A stretch of DNA of 64,000 nt, taken from contig CP090851.1 in assembly GCA_041879415.1 (NCBI GenBank), positions 2,046,001 through 2,110,000 on the forward strand, read 5' to 3'. This DNA is from Vibrio chagasii. Lineage in GTDB: Bacteria; Pseudomonadota; Gammaproteobacteria; Enterobacterales; Vibrionaceae. Positions 38,855 to 48,384 of this stretch are shown here, piece by piece. Under the pieces are notes generated by a model. The model saw only the letters and a program-made list of their open reading frames with translations. It searched no databases and had not been told where the DNA came from. Position 1 is the stretch's first letter. Each line of letters begins with the position of its first letter. The translations under genes were made by a program, and so were the position numbers.

Positions 38855-39637
38855 CTAGCAATCTAACCGGATTAGACGACATATCTGTTGCTCGCCTTGC
38901 ATCCAAAATAGCTCATAGTGACTATATAAGCCGCCAAGGATGTACCAACAAAGTAACAGACCCACGAGTAGCGCAAATGCAAAACCCAAAGAAAAGATAT
39001 TTAACTGAGGCGCGGCACGTGTCATTACACCGAATGACAGGTTTATCGTCAGCAGCGCGATAATACCCGACAATGACATCGCCAATGCCGCTTTGAACAT
39101 GATGCCGAGCCATAGTGCCAGCTCTCGAAAATCGACCGAGGTCAGAGAGCCACTGCCAATCGGCAGAGTTTTAAAACTGAATACCACCAGCTGCAACATC
39201 TTCAAGTGACCATCGGTCGCCAAGAAAAACATAGTCGCAAGTAGCATGAAGAGCTGACCCAATACTGGCGTGTTCTGACCGTTTGCCGGGTCGACCATAG
39301 AGGCGAAACCCAAGCTCGATTGCATACCAAGTATCTGACCGAGCATAACAAAGGTTTGAATCATGAACTGAGTGACAAAGCCCATCGCCACACCAATCAC
39401 AATTTGCTCGAAGACAGTTAGGAAGCCTTGGAAAGAGAGCAGTTCAATCTCTTTGGGAACCGCGGGAATCGCAGGCATTACTGCGAAGGTAATCGCCAAA
39501 CCTAAGTACAGACGAATACGCGGCGACACAAAACGTGCCCCCGTGACCGTCATCACCATCAGCATGGCTGAGATGCGAGTGTAAGGCCAAAAATAATTGG
39601 CTAACCACTCTAGTACAAGGCTCGTTGGATATTCCAT
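38855..39637 (-). CDS. fliR: flagellar export channel protein FliR
   Basis: FliR joins FliP and FliQ in the helical export channel core. The 260-residue protein has about six hydrophobic segments and a characteristic GLGMQSSLGFASMVDP-like stretch in the middle. It lies 6 bases after fliQ and 9 bases before flhB. Confidence 0.93.
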   Translation of the reverse strand: MEYPTSLVLEWLANYFWPYTRISAMLMVMTVTGARFVSPRIRLYLGLAITFAVMPAIPAVPKEIELLSFQGFLTVFEQIVIGVAMGFVTQFMIQTFVMLGQILGMQSSLGFASMVDPANGQNTPVLGQLFMLLATMFFLATDGHLKMLQLVVFSFKTLPIGSGSLTSVDFRELALWLGIMFKAALAMSLSGIIALLTINLSFGVMTRAAPQLNIFSLGFAFALLVGLLLCWYILGGLYSHYELFWMQGEQQICRLIRLDC

Positions 39638-39643
39638 ATCGGT

Positions 39644-39913
39644 TTAATACAGAACTTGAGGCAAACGTTCGATGAGCTCAAAGAAGAACTCCATCATCAT
39701 CTGAGTCATCCAGTGCGCAAACAGCATCAAGGCCAATAAGGTCACAATTAAACGCGGTAGGAAACTCAATGTTTGTTCGTTGATCGAGGTCGCTGCTTGG
39801 AAGATAGCAACGACCAAACCAATAAGCAGGCTGGGGATAATGATGGCGCAAACCATGATTAACACCATCCAAAGTGCGTCTCGGAACAACTCTACGAATA
39901 TTTCAGGATTCAT
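39644..39913 (-). CDS. fliQ: flagellar export channel protein FliQ
   Basis: FliQ is the 89-residue, two-helix subunit of the export gate. It shows the family pattern: a first hydrophobic hairpin with SLLIGLVVAIFQAATSINEQTL, then LPRLIVTLLALMLFAHWM. The position between fliP and fliR is conserved. Confidence 0.94.
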   Translation of the reverse strand: MNPEIFVELFRDALWMVLIMVCAIIIPSLLIGLVVAIFQAATSINEQTLSFLPRLIVTLLALMLFAHWMTQMMMEFFFELIERLPQVLY

Positions 39914-39925
39914 GATGTCCCCTAG

Positions 39926-40855
39926 CTACAAGGCAAAACTGCCGGCGAGTGTGGAGAGTATCAGGTTCCAACCATCAACAAGAACGAACAGCATCAGTTT
40001 AAACGGCAGCGATACGATCATTGGTGACAACATCATCATACCCATCGCCATCAATACCGACGCCACCACCAAGTCGATGATCAAAAATGGCAAGAACAAC
40101 ATAAAGCCAATCTGGAACGCGGTTTTGAGTTCAGAGGTGATAAACGCAGGAATCAACACTGCCATTGAAACGTCTTCCGGGTTGGTCACTTCCGAACCGG
40201 AGATCTCAACAAAAGTCTCTAAGTCTTTGATTCGGGTCTGTTTTAGCATGAATGATTTAATCGGCCCTTGGGCAACATCAAATGCTTGTCGTGCGGTTAT
40301 CTGCTCATTCAAATAAGGTTGAACCGCTTGCTCATTCACCTGATTGATCACCGGCGACATGATGAAGAAGGTCAAGAATATTGCGATACCAATGATGACT
40401 TGATTCGATGGCGTTTGTTGCAAACCCATTGCCTGACGCAGGATGGACATCACCACCACAATACGGGTGAACGAAGTCATCAAAATAACCATTGCCGGCA
40501 AGAAGCCAAGCATGGTCATCAACGCAAGAATTTGCAGGTTTATCGAGTAGTCTTCACCACCGTTAGCATTGGTCGTCATGGTGAAGGCAGGAATGCCGCC
40601 CCCGTTACCCGTCAAGCTGCCGGTGGTCATGGTGGTCGATTTAGCTTGGTCTTGTTCCATAGTGCTGATGGTGACCGACTCTGAGCCCGCGGTGTTGGCG
40701 GGAATAACAGTGCCGTCTTCAGCCTGTGCAAATACCGACACACTAAAAAAAAGGGTACAGAGAAGAGTAAGCTGAACCAGCAGCACTTTCACCGCACGGA
40801 AAGCTCCGATTTGGTAAAAGTAAGATGAGTTCAAAAGTCCGTTATTTGTTTGCAT
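39926..40855 (-). CDS. fliP: flagellar export channel protein FliP
   Basis: FliP forms the pentameric base of the export channel. The 309-residue precursor has a long N-terminal leader ending in a signal-like segment ([16 protein letters not shown]). A poorly conserved periplasmic stretch follows, then the core with [16 protein letters not shown] and the C-terminal [13 protein letters not shown]. The signal peptide is known to be cleaved in relatives. It overlaps fliO by 14 bases. Confidence 0.94.
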   Translation of the reverse strand: MQTNNGLLNSSYFYQIGAFRAVKVLLVQLTLLCTLFFSVSVFAQAEDGTVIPANTAGSESVTISTMEQDQAKSTTMTTGSLTGNGGGIPAFTMTTNANGGEDYSINLQILALMTMLGFLPAMVILMTSFTRIVVVMSILRQAMGLQQTPSNQVIIGIAIFLTFFIMSPVINQVNEQAVQPYLNEQITARQAFDVAQGPIKSFMLKQTRIKDLETFVEISGSEVTNPEDVSMAVLIPAFITSELKTAFQIGFMLFLPFLIIDLVVASVLMAMGMMMLSPMIVSLPFKLMLFVLVDGWNLILSTLAGSFAL

Positions 40856-41282
40856 CTTTTTTCATGAGCTGGGAAAGCTGACTTGAGAATGTACTTTTTT
40901 CCAGCATCTCCTGAGTAAGAGGTTTATCAAGCTTAGAGATCAGCTGAATAGATTGAGTGGTAATGCCCACCAAGAACTGCTCATCGCCCGCTTGCACAAT
41001 AGCGATACGCTCTTTTGTGCCCACAGGGATTTGTCTAACAATCGCCAAACCTTGTTGATTGGACATCGCTGGCACTTGCATGCGCTTAAGCAACCAAGCA
41101 ATAAATAAAATGAAGGCTATAACGAAAATTAGCGACCCAAAAGTGGTCGCTAAATCAAGAGAAGGTGGCGTTGCTGCAAAGGCAACAGAAGGAATAGCAA
41201 ACAGCCCAACTCCAACTATTGCTCGAGATAAGCTCTTCAGCCCTTGAGGTAAACTCGTCAACCTTAGAGACGATAAGCGCAT
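40842..41282 (-). CDS. fliO: flagellar assembly protein FliO
   Basis: FliO helps FliP assemble and is not part of the finished channel. The 146-residue protein has a signal-like N-terminus ending VAFAA, a membrane span at about 50-67 ([18 protein letters not shown]) and a small cytoplasmic domain with the [19 protein letters not shown] pattern. It starts at the base where fliN ends. Confidence 0.92.
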   Translation of the reverse strand: MRLSSLRLTSLPQGLKSLSRAIVGVGLFAIPSVAFAATPPSLDLATTFGSLIFVIAFILFIAWLLKRMQVPAMSNQQGLAIVRQIPVGTKERIAIVQAGDEQFLVGITTQSIQLISKLDKPLTQEMLEKSTFSSQLSQLMKKDANK

Positions 41283-41692
41283 TAACGTAGCTTCTTAATA
41301 CGTTCTGTTTGGCTAATTACGTCGGTCAAACGAATACCAAATTTGTCGTTCACCACAACCACTTCACCGTGAGCAATCAGAGTACCATTGACCATCACAT
41401 CCAGTGACTCACCAGCAATACGGTCTAACTCTACGACCGAACCTTGGTTCAATTGCAGAAGGTTGCGGATACTGATCTGAGAACGGCCAACTTCCATAGA
41501 AATGGTGACTGGGATATCCATGATGGTATCCAGCTTGCGGCGCTCGTCTTCAGAAATCGGAGACGATGAATCAGTTAGCTCATCAAGTGGTGCCGCAAGC
41601 ACATCGTCAACATCAATTGACGGTGCAGAAGGGTCTTCACCAAGTGCTGCAGCCCATTCGTCTGCTAGCTTTTGATCTTCACTAGGTTCCAT
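41282..41692 (-). CDS. fliN: flagellar motor switch protein FliN
   Basis: FliN forms the lower C-ring with FliM. The 136-residue protein has an acidic N-terminal tail and the SpoA domain (IPVTISMEVGRSQISIRNLL, NGTLIAHGEVVVVNDKFGIR). The ATG at 41692 with AGGA seven bases upstream is preferred to the TTG at 41698. Confidence 0.95.
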   Translation of the reverse strand: MEPSEDQKLADEWAAALGEDPSAPSIDVDDVLAAPLDELTDSSSPISEDERRKLDTIMDIPVTISMEVGRSQISIRNLLQLNQGSVVELDRIAGESLDVMVNGTLIAHGEVVVVNDKFGIRLTDVISQTERIKKLR

Positions 41693-41721
41693 TACCAATT
41701 CCTATACTTTTATCTATTTTG

Positions 41722-42765
41722 CTATTCGTTATCATCGCTATTTTCTAGTTCAGACATTAAGTCTTTGCCTAGGAAAGCGAGATCAGTTTTGACCACATGA
41801 GGTCTTTGAATTTTTTCAGAAATCTGTACCGCGAGTTTTTCACCCGAGCGCCCCATTTTTACACGGTAGGTCGGTAACTCTTCTACGAACATGGTCGCGT
41901 GCTCAGGCATGTTCATTGGAATGACATCACCAGGGCGCAGCTCCATTAAGTCACGTAGTGAGATATCTTGCTCTAGAAGGTTGACGCGGAAGTTAACAGG
42001 CACGTCCATGATTTCATCACGCAGTGCCGTGCTCCAACGAACATCGGTTTCCATTTTGTCTGATTGAACACCCGCATCAAGCAGTTCACGGATCGGCTCA
42101 ACCATGGAGTAAGGCATGACCACATGGAAATCGCCACCGCCGCCATCCACTTCAATATGGAATGAGCTCACTACGATAACTTCGGTTGGGCTCACAATGT
42201 TCGCCATACTCGGGTTCACTTCAGAATCCAAGTATTCAAACTCAACCCCCATTACTGGTGACCAAGCTTCTTTGTAATCTTCAAATACAATCTTCAGCAA
42301 CAGCTGGATAATACGTCTTTCCGTTGGCGTAAACTCACGGCCTTCAATCTTGGCGTGGAAGCGACCATCACCACCAAAGAAGTTTTCTACAAGAATGAAA
42401 ACAAGACGTGCTTCCATGGTGATCAGCGCCGTACCTTTAAGCGGACGGAAACGCACCATGTTTAAACTGGTTGGTACGTACAGAGTGTTTTGGTATTCAC
42501 CAAATTTCATCATCTGTACGCCGTTGATCGACACTTCAGCCGTTTTACGCAACATATTAAACAAGCTAATTCGCATATGACGTGCGAAACGCTCGTTAAT
42601 AAGTTCAAGGGTCGGCATTCGACCACGGACGATTCGATCTTGAGAGGAGAAGTCAAAATTGACCGCACTGTCATTGTCGGTCTCTAAGACATCTTCAACT
42701 TCTTCAACATCATCAACGCCGTGTAACAGCGCATCAATTTCGTCTTGGCTTAATAAATCGGTCAC
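41722..42765 (-). CDS. fliM: flagellar motor switch protein FliM
   Basis: FliM receives CheY-P and sets the direction of rotation. The 347-residue protein starts with the CheY-binding peptide LLSQDEIDALLHGV. It has the middle CheC-like domain with GGDGRFHAKIEGREFTPTE, and ends with a SpoA domain shared with FliN. It starts 7 bases after the fliL stop. Confidence 0.95.
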   Translation of the reverse strand: MTDLLSQDEIDALLHGVDDVEEVEDVLETDNDSAVNFDFSSQDRIVRGRMPTLELINERFARHMRISLFNMLRKTAEVSINGVQMMKFGEYQNTLYVPTSLNMVRFRPLKGTALITMEARLVFILVENFFGGDGRFHAKIEGREFTPTERRIIQLLLKIVFEDYKEAWSPVMGVEFEYLDSEVNPSMANIVSPTEVIVVSSFHIEVDGGGGDFHVVMPYSMVEPIRELLDAGVQSDKMETDVRWSTALRDEIMDVPVNFRVNLLEQDISLRDLMELRPGDVIPMNMPEHATMFVEELPTYRVKMGRSGEKLAVQISEKIQRPHVVKTDLAFLGKDLMSELENSDDNE

Positions 42766-42772
42766 AAATTAC

Positions 42773-43261
42773 CTATTGAATTACGAAGTCAGTGAATAAC
42801 ACTTTTTCAATCACAGGCTGGCCAACAGCTTGAGCCAGACTTGCTTTAATATCTTCTGTCGCTTTGTCACGCAGTTCCACTCGCCCTGTTGGTGAGCGAA
42901 GTTGATCAACCGTTGCCGAAGCGAATGTTGCGAGCAGCGTGCTCTCTACTAGTGGAGAGTGGTAACGTGCCAGGTCTTCATTTTTGCTACCACGCACCAT
43001 CAGCTGCGCTTTTATCTGAACTAGGCGATCTTTTTTATCACCTGTTACATTGAACAAGAAGGGCTGAGGGATGTTCACATACATAACAGGCTCTGCTGCA
43101 ACCACAGCTGTTGCGGGCTGAGACTGAGATTCTGAGGCACTATCATCGGAGCCTAAGAAAAAGAACAGCGCACCACCGATACCAAGCAGTAAAACAACGA
43201 CCGCTATAATGATAATAAGGAGCTTACTCTTTCCTTTAGGTGCATCTTGTACTTCTGCCAT
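42773..43261 (-). CDS. fliL: flagellar basal-body protein FliL
   Basis: FliL is a single-span inner-membrane protein that surrounds and supports the stator units. The 162-residue protein has a short cytoplasmic N-terminus, a span at about 14-34 (LLIIIIAVVVLLLGIGGALF) and a periplasmic stomatin-like domain ending in IEKVLFTDFVIQ. It follows fliK by 90 bases. Confidence 0.93.
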   Translation of the reverse strand: MAEVQDAPKGKSKLLIIIIAVVVLLLGIGGALFFFLGSDDSASESQSQPATAVVAAEPVMYVNIPQPFLFNVTGDKKDRLVQIKAQLMVRGSKNEDLARYHSPLVESTLLATFASATVDQLRSPTGRVELRDKATEDIKASLAQAVGQPVIEKVLFTDFVIQ

Positions 43262-43351
43262 ACTTTACTCTAACTTCCTGTTCTTTCGATTCACTGACGG
43301 TTCTGCCTATCAGCTGGTTCTGTCTATTAACTAAATGCGCTCAGCCTGATA

Positions 43352-45502
43352 TTAGGCATAATAACTAATTCCATCACGCTTTGATGCGACATTCAATTCA
43401 AGATTGCTGCCACTATCAAGGTTTTCATCACCTTGCGTATCATTTGTGCGGTTAGAGCCTGATTGTTGCTCACCACTGTTGTATCTATCTTGCCCCTGAC
43501 CTGAACTTTGCTGTTGAACGGATGAATCGGCAAGCTGCATACCCTGCTGAGCAAGCATCTCCCTCAATCGAGGTAAGGTTTGTTCAATCACATCCCTCGC
43601 CTGTTGGCTGTTCACCGTAAAATGCACGTTCGCCACGTCATTATTCATGGTCATGCGGATCTTCATCTGACCCAGTTCTGGTGGATCGAGTCGAATGTCT
43701 AAGTTCTTAAGGTTTTTAGACATCATCATTTGTACTTTTTCAGCGACCTGTTCGTTTGCTAGCTCTTTAGTCAGCTGCAACGGTGCCTGTTGAGCGGCTT
43801 GAATCTCGGCTCGTGTTGGTGCCGAACCTGCGTTAGCTGCACCTTGCACGCCAGCCGCAGAAGCGATCTGCTGAGCAAATGTGGTGTCTTTCGAATCTTC
43901 CTTAGCACCGGCTTTGCCAAGACCGGAAAGAGCAGCTGCACCAGCGCCGGCCTTAAGCAACATGTCTGTTGAACCCGCTTTAGTCGCGGCAGGTGCTGCA
44001 TTCAGCGCCACACCTTGCGCGGTTAACGCCGGATCCAACGCAGCTTGTGGCTGTTGTGCTGCGACATTAGCTTGTTGAGCAGCTGCCTGTTGGGCTACAT
44101 GTGTATTATTAGCGTGCAGCATTGCTGCTTTATCCGTCGCTGCATGAGTGGTAGCGGCATTACTTGTCGATTGCGCTGCAGCTTGTGCCGTAGTTTGCTG
44201 CGTAGCTGTCGCAACCACTGCTGTTGAAGCTGCCGCTGCTAAGGCTTTGGCTTCATTTGAATCTGTATTATCCCAATCAATCGCAACAGGCTCAGCAGAG
44301 GCATTGTTTGCGCCCGGAGCTTGGCTCAATAAAGCCGTTGCTTGTTGCTGAACGTTTACGAGTTGTTTATCCAAAACGTCTAACTCAGCGGTTGTTTTAG
44401 CCAGCATCGCTTGTTCATCTGTTGTCAAACTTGCGCCACTTTGCTGCTTCTGCAGCAAACCATCAACAACAGACTGTTTTGACTCAATCTGAGCGTTCAG
44501 TTGATTGAGCGCTTTGGTGTGTGTATCTACCTGTTTTGCCAACTCAATATCCGCTGGAGACAGTGCTTGGCTTTGTCCTGCAACTTCTGCTTGTGCCGCA
44601 TTTTTCTGGCTGAGCTCTCGGCTCATGCTTGCTTCAATCTGCTCTGGAGTAACGCCTTTATCCATCAACTGACGAATTTCATCATCTGTTAATTGGGAAA
44701 CGCCTTTCCCGCCAGTCAGCACAGCAATTTCAGAGTCCACTTCTAGCGCGCTACCTTGATTCGCTGCGTTGGTTTGCTGGAGTTGCTTACCCATTTCACC
44801 TGCAACTGAGAAGCCTGTAACAGAAGCTCCAGGAATACTACCTTGAGCTTGCTCAACCTGAGACTGTTCTAACTGAGAGTGCTGTGGCAAGGCTTTGCCG
44901 TTCGGCGTCTGATTCAGCGTTTTATTTGCCTCATCCAACTGACCTAATAACTTGTTTCCTTCATTCATCGCAGCCGCCGCTTGCGATGCTTGAGTCGGTT
45001 CGTCTAGCGCTGTTGAAGGTTGACCTTGCGGTTGAGCTGTCTGTTCCTTCAAGCCATTGTTGTAAGCCAATTCATCTTTCTCACCCGCCTTGTTAGCGGT
45101 AGCGGTATCATCGGCTGAATTCGCTTTAAGTTGCGACTCTGAGCTAGAGACAGCCTCTACAGGAGTTTTGTCTGTGGCTTGCTCACCCTCAACTTCTGAA
45201 GCCACTTGCTTACTTTGTGCTTGACTTGACTCATCCGTAGTCTCAGCTGTTGAGTTCGTTTTCTTTGCTTCATCTGAAGCTTCACTTTCCGTAGAGGCTT
45301 GTTTAGCATCAGATTTTGTAGTGCTGTCTGCTTCTTTTTCCGTTGCTTTGCTACCACTCTCTTCAAAGCCGAGCGCTTCTTTAAAAGATTCAAAGAAACC
45401 TTTTGAATCACCGGTTTCCTCCACCTTAGAAGCGGCAGAACCGGTATCCAACAACGAAGACGTTGTATTGGTCGCTGAATTTGAAGAAGGACTAACATTC
45501 AT
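43352..45502 (-). CDS. fliK: flagellar hook-length control protein FliK
   Basis: FliK measures hook length and, through its C-terminal domain, switches FlhB specificity. At 716 residues it is much longer than the enterobacterial form (about 400), because of a long Ala-, Gln-, Ser- and Thr-rich ruler region of low complexity. The C-terminal domain is intact, with NLDIRLDPPELGQMKIRM and RLREMLAQQGMQL. A sigma-54-like promoter lies 110-125 bases upstream, so fliK seems to open a new transcription unit after fliJ. Confidence 0.93.
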   Translation of the reverse strand: MNVSPSSNSATNTTSSLLDTGSAASKVEETGDSKGFFESFKEALGFEESGSKATEKEADSTTKSDAKQASTESEASDEAKKTNSTAETTDESSQAQSKQVASEVEGEQATDKTPVEAVSSSESQLKANSADDTATANKAGEKDELAYNNGLKEQTAQPQGQPSTALDEPTQASQAAAAMNEGNKLLGQLDEANKTLNQTPNGKALPQHSQLEQSQVEQAQGSIPGASVTGFSVAGEMGKQLQQTNAANQGSALEVDSEIAVLTGGKGVSQLTDDEIRQLMDKGVTPEQIEASMSRELSQKNAAQAEVAGQSQALSPADIELAKQVDTHTKALNQLNAQIESKQSVVDGLLQKQQSGASLTTDEQAMLAKTTAELDVLDKQLVNVQQQATALLSQAPGANNASAEPVAIDWDNTDSNEAKALAAAASTAVVATATQQTTAQAAAQSTSNAATTHAATDKAAMLHANNTHVAQQAAAQQANVAAQQPQAALDPALTAQGVALNAAPAATKAGSTDMLLKAGAGAAALSGLGKAGAKEDSKDTTFAQQIASAAGVQGAANAGSAPTRAEIQAAQQAPLQLTKELANEQVAEKVQMMMSKNLKNLDIRLDPPELGQMKIRMTMNNDVANVHFTVNSQQARDVIEQTLPRLREMLAQQGMQLADSSVQQQSSGQGQDRYNSGEQQSGSNRTNDTQGDENLDSGSNLELNVASKRDGISYYA

Positions 45503-45611
45503 ATATACAAGCTCTATCTACTAGCTTTGCCACCCTAAACAGGTGACAAAAAGAAAGTCGGATGCTTTTCATACCTTTGGAAGGCACAAGGCGCAATTTT
45601 ATATAAATCAG

Positions 45612-45627
45612 AGCAAGAAACATGCCT
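45612..45627 (-). promoter_or_regulatory. sigma-54 promoter upstream of fliK
   Basis: On the minus strand AGGCATG-N4-TTGCT matches the sigma-54 consensus with two mismatches, with GG and GC 12 bases apart. It sits in the 180-base gap between fliJ and fliK. Confidence 0.68.
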
Positions 45628-45682
45628 AGAAATCTCGGCTAATCACCATGTGAACAGCGCCAGTAAGATTCGTGGCTCAGGA

Positions 45683-46120
45683 TCACATCTTCTTTCGACT
45701 ATAGAGCAAAGTTGAAAACTCATCCATTTGCTTTTGTTCTCTTTGATCCTGTAATTTGGCTTTCTCTTTCTGCTTCTTCTCCATCAACCACTCATAGGAT
45801 TTACGTTTCTTACGCAGTTCCATCCAGTAGTTCTGGCAGTTGTCGACCTGATTTTTAAAGTGATGCTCCGCTTCTCGCTGTTTAGAAAGCGTTTCATCCA
45901 ATTGAGTTAAGAAGCGATTCAAATGCCCATATTGACTGGCTGTTAGCCCAGCTTTGCCTCTATCGACAAGTTGCTGGCAATAATCCAGTCGATACTTTTC
46001 AATCTGTGCGACCTGTTCGTAGTAACCTTGCAGCTCCGCATTCGCTTTGTTGAGCGCTAATACCGCTTGGTTTTCTTGGTCTTTTGCTTGGTCGAGAAGA
46101 AACTCTAATGCGTTATCCAT
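45683..46120 (-). CDS. fliJ: flagellar export chaperone FliJ
   Basis: FliJ is a coiled-coil protein that fits in the centre of the FliI ring and links it to FlhA. The 145-residue protein is helical throughout, with long heptad-like charged stretches and a Lys-rich C-terminal part. It follows fliI by 19 bases and ends the fliHIJ group. Confidence 0.92.
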   Translation of the reverse strand: MDNALEFLLDQAKDQENQAVLALNKANAELQGYYEQVAQIEKYRLDYCQQLVDRGKAGLTASQYGHLNRFLTQLDETLSKQREAEHHFKNQVDNCQNYWMELRKKRKSYEWLMEKKQKEKAKLQDQREQKQMDEFSTLLYSRKKM

Positions 46121-46139
46121 GACTAACCTTAATCACCTG

Positions 46140-47459
46140 CTAGCCACCCAGCACGTGCTTCAACATGTTGACGCACATGTCGTATGGCACTGTTTCTTTC
46201 ATCTTCTGCTGTAAGTACTCATCTAACTTCGGCTTCAAGGTGAAGGCGCTATCAATCGCAGGGTCGGTACCCGGCTTGTAAGCACCAATCGACACCAAGT
46301 CTTGGTTCTTGCGACAGATAGAAAGCACTTGTCTTACGGCTTTCGACATCAACACATGTTCTTCGGTGGTAATTTGAGGCATCACACGGCTGACGGATTT
46401 CTCAACGTCAATCGCAGGATAATGACCCGCATCTGCCATTTCACGCGACAACACAACGTGGCCATCGAGGATCGCTCGTGAGGCATCGGCGATTGGGTCT
46501 TGTAGATCATCACCTTCGGTTAATACTGTAAAAAAGGCTGTGATCGAGCCTTGCTCATCATTGCCGTTACCCGCACGTTCAACCAGCGCTGGTAACTTAG
46601 CAAATACTGATGGCGGATAACCTTTAGTTGCCGGCGGTTCGCCAACAGATAGTGCGATTTCACGCTGAGCCTGTGCAAAACGGGTCAGTGAGTCCATCAG
46701 GAGCAGAACATCTAAGCCTTGGTCACGAAAATATTCCGCCACCGTTAGCGCCGTTTGACAGCCTTTCAAACGCATCAATGGTGATGAATCGGCAGGCGCA
46801 GCAACCACAACCGATCGCTTACGGCCGTCTTCACCAAGAATCTCTTCGATAAACTCTTTTACTTCGCGTCCACGCTCACCAATCAAGCCCACCACAACCA
46901 CTTGCGCTGTGGTACCTCGAGTCATCATGCCTAGTGTTACGGATTTACCAACACCAGAACCTGCGAACAGACCGATACGCTGCCCTTTACCTACCGTCAG
47001 CAAGCCGTTAATTGCTTTCAAGCCAACATCAAGTGGTTCAGAAATTGGCTTACGAGCCAGAGGGTTAATCGGTTCGGCACTGAATGATGCGCGTTGCTCG
47101 GTATAGATAGGACCAAGCCCATCCAATGGGTTGCCCACACCGTCGATAACACGACCAAGCAGTTCCATACCCACCGGAATACCGCTTTCAGAAGTCATGG
47201 GAGTGACGCGAGCACCGGGTAAGATCCCTGTGATTTGTTCACTCGGCATCAGAAATAGGTTATCACCAGAGAAACCAACCACTTCAGCTTCCATCTGGCC
47301 AGACATGGTTTCAACTAAACACAGGCTACCAATCGGCGCTTTGCAGCCAGTTGCTTCAAGGGTTAATCCGACTACCCGCACCAACTTACCAGAAGCAACG
47401 GGGCGTGATTTTAGCCCTTCGACTTTGTATTGGCTGAGACGATTTGCTAACTCAAGCAT
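46140..47459 (-). CDS. fliI: flagellum-specific ATPase FliI
   Basis: FliI is the F1-beta-like ATPase that helps unfold and deliver export substrates. The 439-residue protein has Walker [16 protein letters not shown], Walker [18 protein letters not shown] and the family segment [14 protein letters not shown]. Its start shares one base with the fliH stop. Confidence 0.95.
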   Translation of the reverse strand: MLELANRLSQYKVEGLKSRPVASGKLVRVVGLTLEATGCKAPIGSLCLVETMSGQMEAEVVGFSGDNLFLMPSEQITGILPGARVTPMTSESGIPVGMELLGRVIDGVGNPLDGLGPIYTEQRASFSAEPINPLARKPISEPLDVGLKAINGLLTVGKGQRIGLFAGSGVGKSVTLGMMTRGTTAQVVVVGLIGERGREVKEFIEEILGEDGRKRSVVVAAPADSSPLMRLKGCQTALTVAEYFRDQGLDVLLLMDSLTRFAQAQREIALSVGEPPATKGYPPSVFAKLPALVERAGNGNDEQGSITAFFTVLTEGDDLQDPIADASRAILDGHVVLSREMADAGHYPAIDVEKSVSRVMPQITTEEHVLMSKAVRQVLSICRKNQDLVSIGAYKPGTDPAIDSAFTLKPKLDEYLQQKMKETVPYDMCVNMLKHVLGG

Positions 47460-48259
47460 TACGCATGACCTTGATGACGATTAGCACCACAGAAGCTCTG
47501 GATAACGTTCTTCACACGCTCTTCCATTCGATAATTCACACTCGATTCACCCGCTTCAATTTGTACATCGCCACGGTTAAGTGCAGGCTCTGAAACTAAT
47601 GTCCAATTTCGGCAGTCCAATTCCGTATCCCCATACGCAGAACGGATGATCGTGACGTCTTCCGGGTTAAGCTTCAAGGTAATAGCGTGACCAGAAATCG
47701 GCAGCGATTCGACAGACTCTTTCACGGTATCTAGGATGATTTGTGGATTGGTCTGAACTTCAACGTGCACCACCTCTTTAACCATAGTCAGCACCATGTC
47801 CACTAGCTGCTTTTCAACCTGAGCGTTCATCAGTTCCAAAGGTTGAGCAAACTGGTTTGCGAGCCCCATAAAGATAGCGACTTGTTGTTGAATGTACTCT
47901 TGACCAGCGGTAACGCCTTCGAGCTTACCGGCTTCATTACCCTCGGCATGGCCCGCGGCAAAACCTTCTTCTTTGCCTTTTTCGTAACCTTGCTTGAAGC
48001 CAGCTTCCTGACCTTGATGCAGACCTTCTTGATAAGCGCCTTGCTTGATCAGTTCGATTTGTTCTTCGGTCAGAATCAGCTCTTCCTCTTCGATCGCTTC
48101 TTCAACCGTTGGCATCCAACCCGGATCGTAGTTAAACGCCGTTTCTTTGGCTTGTTTACTCACATCAGAGGTGTAATCAGGTAGCCCCCATTTCTGAGGT
48201 TGGGCAACCGTATTATCTTCTTCAGGGCGAAGGAAGCCGCGTTTTCTATCACCTGACAT
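47459..48259 (-). CDS. fliH: flagellar assembly protein FliH
   Basis: FliH binds FliI as a dimer and ties it to the C-ring. The 266-residue protein has a disordered N-terminus, a glycine-repeat helix of GxxxG type ([20 protein letters not shown]) at about 95-115, and a C-terminal domain related to the ATP synthase stalk ([20 protein letters not shown]). A hairpin with the features of a terminator lies just upstream, after fliG. Confidence 0.94.
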   Translation of the reverse strand: MSGDRKRGFLRPEEDNTVAQPQKWGLPDYTSDVSKQAKETAFNYDPGWMPTVEEAIEEEELILTEEQIELIKQGAYQEGLHQGQEAGFKQGYEKGKEEGFAAGHAEGNEAGKLEGVTAGQEYIQQQVAIFMGLANQFAQPLELMNAQVEKQLVDMVLTMVKEVVHVEVQTNPQIILDTVKESVESLPISGHAITLKLNPEDVTIIRSAYGDTELDCRNWTLVSEPALNRGDVQIEAGESSVNYRMEERVKNVIQSFCGANRHQGHA

Positions 48260-48346
48260 ATCAGTACCTATTTCTGAGTGAGCCCAACTGCTTATAAATT
48301 CAGGCAGTTAAACTGTAATTAATCTGTGGTTCGAGGTCGGACAAAG

Positions 48347-48372
48347 AAAAGCCCCAACGGTGTGGGGCTTTT
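48347..48372 (-). terminator. hairpin terminator or attenuator between fliG and fliH
   Basis: A 10-bp perfect stem AAAAGCCCCA / TGGGGCTTTT with a 6-base loop and T residues in the stem end follows the fliG stop by 13 bases. It would partly separate fliEFG from fliHIJ. Confidence 0.75.
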
Positions 48373-48384
48373 GAGGTTTCTGTA

